Shown: positions 28,821-35,148 of the stretch, piece by piece
Position numbering within the stretch: the first letter of the stretch is position 1
Layout: every line of letters starts with the position of its first letter
Source: Flagellimonas profundi
GTDB taxonomy: Bacteria; Bacteroidota; Bacteroidia; Flavobacteriales; Flavobacteriaceae
Assembly (NCBI RefSeq): GCF_017313275.1
Contig: NZ_JAFLNM010000001.1
Location: forward strand, 1,550,001-1,614,000
Reading direction: 5' to 3'
DNA length: 64,000 bases
Notes under the pieces: generated by a model
Database searches by the model: none
What the model saw: only the letters and a program-made list of their open reading frames with translations
What the model was told of the DNA's origin: nothing
Program-made: the position numbers and the translations under genes

Positions 28821-28966
28821 TTTCTACTCCGATTTGTATGGTACAAATTTCAGAATAGACCTAAAATGGACTGTTACGTTATTTACTGAAAGAGTTGTAG
28901 AATTTTCCGAAAAATCAACTTTTATCTTTCCTTGTCAAGTACTTAACCTTAATTGGTGAGTGGTTT

Positions 28967-29090
28967 TTAGAATTCGGCAACATCTATGAGATCAGGTTCG
29001 CCCACGTCAATCTTTTTTGGAAAATTTGCCCCGATCAGTTTAGAATATATTCGATAGGACAAACCATTGTAGTGAACTTGGGGCAAAACA
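28967..29090 (-). pseudogene. possible remnant of an AbiEii-type nucleotidyltransferase
   Basis: A frame closed by TAA at 28967 reads SYRIYSKLIGANFPKKIDVG, which resembles the strand pair before the DVG motif of AbiEii/AbiGii toxins. Only about 40 residues remain, with no start and no partner antitoxin. It lies in the 297-base space between copA and the DUF305 gene. The match is from motif memory only. Confidence 0.22.
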
Positions 29091-29117
29091 AGAACATTGG
29101 TTGTAAGTAATCGCCTT

Positions 29118-29681
29118 TCATTCGGCCAGATTCTTTGTTTCTTCGCTAAGCGATCCCTCGAATTTAGGAATAGGCCGCTTTTCTTTTCCTGCTTCAGTTT
29201 CCACTATTCCATTTTCCTTGATGTCGTTTATCAACCACTGCATTTCCATTATCTCCCTGCGTTGTGCCTTGATAATTTCATTGGCAAGCTCCCGTACCCT
29301 GACATCTTTTATTTGAGAACGTTCACTGGTCAAAATAGCAATGGAATGATGGGGTATCATTCCTTCCATGTAGTCGACTCCTGAAACGGTAACCTGACTC
29401 CTGACCAGCCATATCCCACCTGCAATCAACAAAACACCCAAGGCTAATATTGACATGTTCTTGCGTCGGTCTTTATACATCTGTAGCATATATAGTAGCA
29501 TAATAATGATCATCGACCCCCCCATGATCAAAGTCATGAAAAATCTAGTCTCACTATACCAAAAGTGATCAATGATTTGATATGAGTGGGTGTACATTAA
29601 AAAAAACATGGCGACCATTGAAGTACCAATCATCGCAAAAAACTTTAAATAATTATTGGATTTTCTTTGACTATCTTCCAT
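29118..29681 (-). CDS. DUF305-family membrane protein
   Basis: A 187-residue protein with three predicted membrane helices (about 12-32, 45-65, 75-93) followed by a periplasmic helical DUF305 domain. Signature residues are MIPHHSIAI and the REIMEMQWLI helix, rich in His and Met, as in ferritin-like metal-binding bundles. DUF305 proteins are regularly found in copper and silver resistance clusters and probably bind metal in the periplasm. It lies between the second HMA protein and copA on the same strand. A biochemical role is not established. Confidence 0.85.
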   Translation of the reverse strand: MEDSQRKSNNYLKFFAMIGTSMVAMFFLMYTHSYQIIDHFWYSETRFFMTLIMGGSMIIIMLLYMLQMYKDRRKNMSILALGVLLIAGGIWLVRSQVTVSGVDYMEGMIPHHSIAILTSERSQIKDVRVRELANEIIKAQRREIMEMQWLINDIKENGIVETEAGKEKRPIPKFEGSLSEETKNLAE

Positions 29682-29792
29682 TGTGCAAATTTTATCTGGT
29701 TATTGTGATTATTCCTTGACTTTCGAGTATTGTATTGTTCCATTCCAATTGTAGGCCTGACAATTTACCTGTCCCAGTTATCGTATATCGGT

Positions 29793-30017
29793 TCAATTGG
29801 CTTTGTTCATCGCTTGTATTTTATATTGACCCCCCTTATTTTCCAATGCCTTTTGTAGCTTTTCAAGGGGGACCTCAAATTGCGACTCCACTGTAGCTTC
29901 TGCGTTTTTTAGATCGACCGCTACATCGGCTACACCGGCCACATTGAAAAGAGCTTCTTCAACGTGCCCCCTACAGCCATCACAAGTCATTCCTTCTATT
30001 TGGTATCTTCTTTTCAT
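29793..30017 (-). CDS. HMA-domain metal chaperone
   Basis: The gene encodes 74 residues from the ATG at 30017, forming one heavy-metal-associated domain with GMTCDGC (Cys12, Cys15). The open frame continues upstream of the ATG, but that part is not HMA-like and probably untranslated. It resembles the C-terminal half of MerP/CopZ-like carriers and ends in a Lys-rich tail. Its distance from the other CopZ-like gene and its different sequence suggest that it serves another partner, perhaps the HMA-AraC regulator encoded just upstream. Confidence 0.85.
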   Translation of the reverse strand: MKRRYQIEGMTCDGCRGHVEEALFNVAGVADVAVDLKNAEATVESQFEVPLEKLQKALENKGGQYKIQAMNKAN

Positions 30018-30222
30018 GTTGTGATCATTTTTTATTTTAACAATTTTACACCTAGAATCAACAATGTTGGTTCCAACACGTATGGGAAAAGTAACACTTT
30101 CTGTATAAGGGCGTTGTTTGAAAAAAAACAAACCTTGACCCATTTGCGAAGAAAGGTGTTTTTTAAATTAGCGTTTAGGAGGCTGGTTCCTTGGGAAGGT
30201 ATTGCGCCCTTAATGGTAGAGG

Positions 30223-30810
30223 TTAAATATCATCAAGCGATATTCTATTTTGAATGGCACTTTTCTTAAATTGTGTAGGTGTCATTCCAGTTACTTTTTT
30301 AAATTGGTTGCTTAAATAGGCAACGCTGCTATAGTCCAATTGAAACGCTATTTCCTTTAAGCCCAATTCGTCATAAACAAGAAACTCTTTGATCTTTTCA
30401 ATCTTTTGGTTGATGATATATTGCTCCAAGGTAATGCTTTCCACCGCGGAAAACAGTGAACTAAGATACTTATAGTCAAGATGCAATCCATCGGAAAGGT
30501 ATTCGGGCCATTTGACCTTTTCCATGGGTCCGGTGTAGTGTATCGCCTCAATCACTAGGTTTTTGATCTGTTCGATCAACTGACCTTTACGATCATTGAC
30601 AATCGTAAATCCGATTTTCCCAAGTCTTTTGTTGAGACCTTCCCGTTTTTCATCCGTTATTTTTCCGCTAAGTGTTATTTCACCCAACGACACATTCATA
30701 TAGGGAATGCCCTCATCGTCCAAAATACCTTTGACGGCCATGATGCATCTCGGACAGACCATGTTTTTGATGTACAACACATCTTTCGATTTACTGGACC
30801 CAACTTCCAT
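30223..30810 (-). CDS. AraC-type regulator with N-terminal HMA-like metal-binding domain
   Basis: A 195-residue protein. Residues 10-75 resemble a degenerate HMA/ferredoxin-like fold with a MVCPRC metal site (Cys19, Cys22). Residues about 105-190 form an AraC helix-turn-helix (LKEIAFQLDYSSVAYLSNQF). The fusion gives a one-component metal sensor that could bind Cu(I), Ag(I) or Zn and activate the cluster. A clear paralogue is at 46214-46795, on the other strand at the other end of the minus-strand copper block. Known copper sensors (CueR, CopY, CsoR, CusR) have other folds, so this class is less well described. Confidence 0.8.
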   Translation of the reverse strand: MEVGSSKSKDVLYIKNMVCPRCIMAVKGILDDEGIPYMNVSLGEITLSGKITDEKREGLNKRLGKIGFTIVNDRKGQLIEQIKNLVIEAIHYTGPMEKVKWPEYLSDGLHLDYKYLSSLFSAVESITLEQYIINQKIEKIKEFLVYDELGLKEIAFQLDYSSVAYLSNQFKKVTGMTPTQFKKSAIQNRISLDDI

Positions 30811-30811
30811 A

Positions 30812-30994
30812 TCATGCAGTGAATTTCCACAGGGCCTTCAAAAAAATGACGACCACTGCCAATATAACGATCAATATCAAGGCCAATATGCCAAGGATTT
30901 TCATTCTTTTTTCCTTTCTATTCTTGGCCGGGTCCCTTTTCTTTTTCGCCAGACCCCTTTTTTTCTTTCGTCTTTGCCTCCTAAGTTCGCTCAT
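30812..30994 (-). CDS. small basic single-pass membrane protein
   Basis: 60 codons: a strongly basic N-terminal half (RRQRRKKKR... with many Lys and Arg) and one hydrophobic helix at about 32-55. An internal ATG would give a 30-residue version (MKILGILALI...). Its TGA lies two bases from the ATG of the HMA-AraC gene (TGATATG), so translation may be coupled. No family recognised; helix length and charge layout support a real membrane peptide with its N-terminus in the cytosol. Confidence 0.45.
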   Translation of the reverse strand: MSELRRQRRKKKRGLAKKKRDPAKNRKEKRMKILGILALILIVILAVVVIFLKALWKFTA

Positions 30995-31082
30995 TTTTCC
31001 AAAAATGGTTCAACTGGCACAATAGCCAACTATTTGCTCCTAACAGGAGTCCTTTGCCAAATAATATGTCAATGTGTTTGAA

Positions 31083-31784
31083 CTATCGCCTTTTCCATAA
31101 TTTTCTGATCGTTGGCGAGCTGACATACCACAACAAGAATCCGCTCAAAACGGTAATCAATCCCATCAGGGAAAAAATCCGTAAAACCATGGTGTTAAAA
31201 TCGTCCCGTCCCTCATAGTCCATGGTATGGGTCATCCACAAAAAATCGAACCATCTCCAGGACCGATGCCTTACACGTTGAAACGACCCATCGGTCTCTG
31301 AGACATACGCTTTAAGGTTTTCATCCGTTTCATAGGTGATCACATAGGCTGGTAATGGACGTCCACGATACTCGTGCTGCCCACCTGTTTGGGTGAGTCT
31401 TTCAACACTTTTGACCTTAAGTTCGGGCAACATATACTGTGAAGCAACGGCCAAGGCCTGTTGTTCATCGATACCCTTTTTGATCTCCCCCGTTTGTGCA
31501 TCCATCAAAACCCCACCATTGATCCAATAATAGGGACTTCCCCCTATATTTCTCATTTCCAAAGATTTGATTTTAACGTTCCCGTGTCCATTGGGAGCAA
31601 TTAAATTCCCAAATTCTGACTGGTCCGGATGCTCCTTGATGAATTGATCTCCATGGATCTCGTCAATGTCCGTCCAACTAAAATATAGTCCACTGATGGT
31701 CCACATTAGGAACTGGATCCCAATAAATAGGCCAAGATATCTATGTATCTTTCTGACCTTCATCGATGTTTTTCTTCCGACCAT
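31083..31784 (-). CDS. PepSY domain-containing membrane protein
   Basis: A 233-residue protein with an N-terminal membrane helix (about 16-37, HRYLGLFIGIQFLMWTISG) and a C-terminal one (about 203-223). They flank periplasmic PepSY-type modules with AVASQYMLPELKVKSVE and a WMTHTMDYEG segment. This layout matches the PepSY-associated transmembrane proteins often found with iron or copper uptake and redox genes. It may act in cofactor or metal reduction, but no function is proven. Its ATG overlaps the stop of the NTF2-like gene (TAATG). Confidence 0.82.
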   Translation of the reverse strand: MVGRKTSMKVRKIHRYLGLFIGIQFLMWTISGLYFSWTDIDEIHGDQFIKEHPDQSEFGNLIAPNGHGNVKIKSLEMRNIGGSPYYWINGGVLMDAQTGEIKKGIDEQQALAVASQYMLPELKVKSVERLTQTGGQHEYRGRPLPAYVITYETDENLKAYVSETDGSFQRVRHRSWRWFDFLWMTHTMDYEGRDDFNTMVLRIFSLMGLITVLSGFLLWYVSSPTIRKLWKRR

Positions 31785-32281
31785 TAGTTCTTCCCGTTGT
31801 TCCGTGAGGAGTTATGCATCTTTACAATTTTCCATTCCCCATCCGTTTTTTTAAGGATGGTGGTGGCAACCCCTTTTCTGCTGATCGTTTTGCCCTCACC
31901 TCCATTTTCCGATTTTAGGCCAATGGTATAGACATAGCTTTCCGTAGTAAAGGCAAAGGGTAGCTCCACCTTCACTTCAATGGTATAATCCGAGAACCTA
32001 AAACTATTGAAATGTCCAAGTTCTGGACCTATATGATGGTCGAGATAATGTTGATAGGTGCCTTCCACGCCCCCGGATTCAAAAACTTCGGAATCTTCCG
32101 CAAAAAGCTCCAAGGTACCTTCCGTGGTCAAATTTTGCAGTGCTTCTTTATAGCTTTCCAATATCCTGAGCACAGCGGCCCTGTCCTGGTCTAGGTTTTC
32201 CTTGTTAGGGTTTGTTTGGCCAAAGCTTGTCCCTGTGAGAAATACGGCCATTAGAAAAATCCGTAAAGTAATACGTTTCAT
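31784..32281 (-). CDS. exported NTF2/SnoaL-like protein
   Basis: A 165-residue protein with a signal peptide (1-21, ending in SFGQ) and a cone-shaped NTF2/DUF4440-like domain (helix 30-60, then long strands with VKVELPFAFTTESYVYTIGL and a closing WKIVKMHNSS). Such domains often form small-molecule pockets. A His-Asp pair sits in HYLDHHIG. It is linked by overlapping start and stop codons to the PepSY protein, so the two probably act together in the periplasm. The ligand is unknown. Confidence 0.78.
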   Translation of the reverse strand: MKRITLRIFLMAVFLTGTSFGQTNPNKENLDQDRAAVLRILESYKEALQNLTTEGTLELFAEDSEVFESGGVEGTYQHYLDHHIGPELGHFNSFRFSDYTIEVKVELPFAFTTESYVYTIGLKSENGGEGKTISRKGVATTILKKTDGEWKIVKMHNSSRNNGKN

Positions 32282-32300
32282 TAGTTTGTTTTAACATTGT

Positions 32301-32450
32301 TTAGGTTAGTATATATTGTATGATAAAGGCTCCCAGGACAATCGAAATGACGATCCCATACAGGATATAGGCCAACCATTTTTTTAAAATGGCCTTTTTC
32401 GGCTGCACAGGTCCATTGTCACGACAACAGTCTTTCATCTTTTTTTCCAT
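32301..32450 (-). CDS. small Cys-Cys membrane protein
   Basis: A 49-residue frame from an ATG at 32450: a short polar N-terminus with KDCCRDN (Cys8, Cys9), then one long membrane helix (about 25-48, WLAYILYGIVISIVLGAF). The vicinal cysteines facing one side of the membrane would suit binding of soft metals. It ends 20 bases before the NTF2-like gene and is read in the same direction as the copper genes. Confidence 0.55.
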   Translation of the reverse strand: MEKKMKDCCRDNGPVQPKKAILKKWLAYILYGIVISIVLGAFIIQYILT

Positions 32451-32455
32451 TAGTG

Positions 32456-32530
32456 CCTGACAAGGGAAGGGAACGATTAACTAACTAACTCACCAACCAA
32501 TCAACTTTGGGTGTTCCCCTCCCTTTCAGG
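32456..32530. repeat. imperfect inverted repeat between copper-cluster genes
   Basis: CCTGACAAGGGAAGGGAAC (32456-32474) pairs imperfectly with GTTCCCCTCCCTTTCAGG (32513-32530), leaving a loop of 38 bases that contains three TAACTAACT-like units. As RNA it would form a long hairpin in the intercistronic space between the heme-binding protein and the small Cys-Cys protein. No T-run follows on the minus strand, so mRNA processing or protection is more likely than termination. Confidence 0.5.
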
Positions 32531-32620
32531 ACTTTATTTCCTCATTCATAGTAACCGGACATGACCAACAACAATAGCAATATCGTTTGTCCCGGTTTTA
32601 GGGTAATTTCCATGTCATTT

Positions 32621-33079
32621 TCAATTATCCAATTCTTCCATTAGATCATTTACCAAGGTCAATATCCGTTCTTTCTCTTCCACCGATAATTTTGCATCCT
32701 TATGGATCAGGGTATAGGAAGATAGGGGCATCTTATCGTCTTCGATCTGACTTGCGATGGACTTTAGTTTGCTCCTTTTTCTTCGATCCGAATAGTCGCC
32801 CCATTCATTAAAATTGAGTTCTTCCTTTCCCTCTTTGATGTGTTCTTCCAAAAACCAGGCGATGGGTTGGACCTTATTGTACCACGGGTATTGGGTGTTG
32901 TTACTGTGGCAATCATAGCAAGATACCCGCAAATCGTGTTCGATATCCTTGGCAACCTGGTTCACCGACATGAAGTCCGTATCGGGAACCACATCGCTCA
33001 AGTTGAGATCTGTGGGCACAAACTGGATGCCCACAAATCCCAACAGCACTACCAATACTATGATTTTCAGTACTTTCAT
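32621..33079 (-). CDS. heme-binding domain (Haem_bd) protein
   Basis: A 152-residue protein with one N-terminal membrane anchor (about 4-21) and a periplasmic domain with a single c-type heme site, CYDCH (Cys54, Cys57, His58). The downstream W-x3-HIKEGKEELNF(N)EW pattern and a later conserved SSYTLIH segment fit the Haem_bd family (PF14376) of Bacteroidota. It would act as an electron carrier or sensor at the periplasmic face. It starts directly after the stop of the DUF3347 lipoprotein gene. Confidence 0.83.
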   Translation of the reverse strand: MKVLKIIVLVVLLGFVGIQFVPTDLNLSDVVPDTDFMSVNQVAKDIEHDLRVSCYDCHSNNTQYPWYNKVQPIAWFLEEHIKEGKEELNFNEWGDYSDRRKRSKLKSIASQIEDDKMPLSSYTLIHKDAKLSVEEKERILTLVNDLMEELDN

Positions 33080-33709
33080 TTAATTGATTTCCTTTTGCAC
33101 CTTACCACAGGTCAACATCTTACTTCCAAAAAATGGATTCTGGATTTCGCTGCTTGCGCTGAGCCACGTTCCTCCTTGGTTGTTGTTGTACATGGGGCAG
33201 AATTGTTGGTACAAGGTTTTGGAAGTCCCGGTTATGGCAATAAAATCGACCATATCCTTGCCCAGTCCCTCAAAGTGTTCCCGTTGGTGACCGATATCAC
33301 TTTTGGCGATGTGCTCCCCATGTTCCTTGGCCACTTCAATGATATCGGACAGCTCCTTCTGTTGCTGTTCATCGTATCCGCTGATATCAAAGCTGCCCAA
33401 GGCACTGGCCAAGGCTTGGCCCGATTTGGCCGCTTCATCCTTATTGTCCGCCACCAGGGCATCCTTAAGTTGGAGGTAGCTATCGATCACGGATGTGCCC
33501 TGTGCATCGGACGAACCCATATCATGGTCCATGGTCCCGTGGTCCATTTCCCCCGCAGAGCTCTCATGGTGATGGCCCTCTTCCGTTCCCATCTCCATAT
33601 GGGCTCCTTCCTTGTCATTTGTTTCCTTCTTACCGTCCTTACAGGAAATCACGGTAACGGTCAAAAGCGCAATGGCAATTGTACTTAATGTAACTGTTGT
33701 TCTTTTCAT
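33080..33709 (-). CDS. DUF3347 lipoprotein with His/Met-rich linker
   Basis: 209 residues from the ATG at 33709; the longer open frame adds 23 residues without signal character. A lipoprotein signal ends in VISC (Cys about 23), followed by a linker rich in His, Met, Asp and Glu (GHHHESSAGEMDHGTMDHDMG) quoted here in part, then DUF3347 (SVIDSYLQLKDALVADN...). The C-terminal part has FCPM and MLTCG. The same DUF3347 domain closes the CusB protein at 37631-39472. It probably buffers periplasmic copper or silver and may hand metal to CusB. Confidence 0.85.
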   Translation of the reverse strand: MKRTTVTLSTIAIALLTVTVISCKDGKKETNDKEGAHMEMGTEEGHHHESSAGEMDHGTMDHDMGSSDAQGTSVIDSYLQLKDALVADNKDEAAKSGQALASALGSFDISGYDEQQQKELSDIIEVAKEHGEHIAKSDIGHQREHFEGLGKDMVDFIAITGTSKTLYQQFCPMYNNNQGGTWLSASSEIQNPFFGSKMLTCGKVQKEIN

Positions 33710-33840
33710 TGTAATTGATTTTATGATTAATTCTTCATTTTGATTGCCCGGGGTCGGCATATTTGTATTATCCCCCATTATTGTTACTATTTTAATTTTT
33801 TCATCTAATTTTCCATTTCTCCCACGCAGGCACTCTGCCC

Positions 33841-35148
33841 TTATTCTTCCTCGACCGTACGCTTTTCCCCCAAAAACAATCGTTCCCCGAAAAAAATAAG
33901 CACCATCAATACCAGGGCAACAATGACCACCAAAAGATCACTACCGGCCTTTGACCAAATAAAGGCGCCCAACACCAGTGCATCCAGCACAAGGGCCGTA
34001 ATGAGGATAATGGGATTTGCACCGATTTCCTTTCGTAGATTGTTTAGGACCCCCCAATGGATCCCGATATCCATGATCAAATAAAAGATGGCCCCCAATG
34101 CAGCGATCCGGCTCAGATCGAACAACACGGTGAGCCCTATGGCAATCACCACGGTATACACCAACATATGTTTCTGTATGTCCCCGGGCATCCCAAAATG
34201 TCGATGTGGTATCAATTCCTTTTCAGTGAGCATGGTGGTCATCCGGGAAACGGCAAAAATGCTGGCAACGACCCCGGAAACGGTGGATATGATCGCCAGA
34301 CCAACGGTGAACCAGACCCCATATTTTCCAAAAGCGGGTCTGGATGCCTCGGCCAGTGAATAGTCCTTGGCCGCAATGATTTCCTGGATGGAAAGATTGG
34401 AAGAGACCGCAAATGCCACCATGAGATAGACCAGGGTACATATCACCAAAGAAATGACAATGGCCCGTCCCACGTTACGTTTGGGATCGACGATCTCATC
34501 CCCGCTATTGGTAATGGTGGTAAAACCCTTATAGGCCAATATCGACAGTGCCAATGCCCCCAAATAATCCACCAGGGAATGCTCGGTCAAGGACTGGGAA
34601 GGAACGACCTGATCAAAGGTAAATCCAGCTGCCCAAAGGCCACCAATGGCAAAAACCGCTATCCCGCCGATTTTTAGTATGGCCATGACCAAGGACGACC
34701 TCCCGATCGCTTTGTTTCCCATCACATTGACAATAAAGGCTGTGATCAACAACATTACCCCAAGGACAGGGGGCCAGAATCCTTTCGACTCCACATCAAA
34801 AAGCTCCAATACGTAGGTCCCGAACGTCCGGGCCACCAAACTCTCATTGATGACCATGGAAAGAGCCATCAGCAGTGCACCGGTAGCGGTCCAGGCCGTT
34901 TTACCGTATACCTTTTTGAGGTACATGCCAATGCCCCCGGCAGAGGGGTAGGTGTTGGACATTTTGACATAGGTATAGGAACTGAAACCTGAGATGACTG
35001 CCCCGATTAAAAAAGCAAAGGGAAACCATTGGCCGGAGAGTTCGGCAACCTGACCCAAGAGCGCAAAAATTCCCGCACCGATCATCACACCAGTTCCCAA
35101 AGCAACGGTATTGGTCAGACTCAGGCTATTTTTTTTGTATTCTGCCAT
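33841..35148 (-). CDS. APC-superfamily amino acid permease
   Basis: A 435-residue protein with about 12 membrane helices. The N-terminal TGVMIGAGIFALLGQ motif is the unwound substrate-binding helix of APC transporters, and KGFTTITNSGDEIVDPKRN is the family's helix-6/loop signature. It has no metal-binding motifs, so a role inside a copper cluster is unusual. Import of an amino acid used for metal chelation or repair, or export of a ligand, is possible. It starts immediately at the stop of the multicopper oxidase gene (TAAATG), so it is co-translated with it. Confidence 0.85.
   Translation of the reverse strand: MAEYKKNSLSLTNTVALGTGVMIGAGIFALLGQVAELSGQWFPFAFLIGAVISGFSSYTYVKMSNTYPSAGGIGMYLKKVYGKTAWTATGALLMALSMVINESLVARTFGTYVLELFDVESKGFWPPVLGVMLLITAFIVNVMGNKAIGRSSLVMAILKIGGIAVFAIGGLWAAGFTFDQVVPSQSLTEHSLVDYLGALALSILAYKGFTTITNSGDEIVDPKRNVGRAIVISLVICTLVYLMVAFAVSSNLSIQEIIAAKDYSLAEASRPAFGKYGVWFTVGLAIISTVSGVVASIFAVSRMTTMLTEKELIPHRHFGMPGDIQKHMLVYTVVIAIGLTVLFDLSRIAALGAIFYLIMDIGIHWGVLNNLRKEIGANPIILITALVLDALVLGAFIWSKAGSDLLVVIVALVLMVLIFFGERLFLGEKRTVEEE

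Noticed and set aside
30018-30143. N-terminal extension of the HMA protein frame
   Set aside because: It is not HMA-like, and the ATG at 30017 starts exactly where the domain begins.
32542-32613. 23-codon hydrophobic frame on the minus strand (MEITLKPG start)
   Set aside because: It could be a membrane peptide, but it is too short to support without conservation data.
33710-33778. Upstream extension of the DUF3347 lipoprotein frame
   Set aside because: It would put 23 polar residues before a clear lipoprotein signal peptide.
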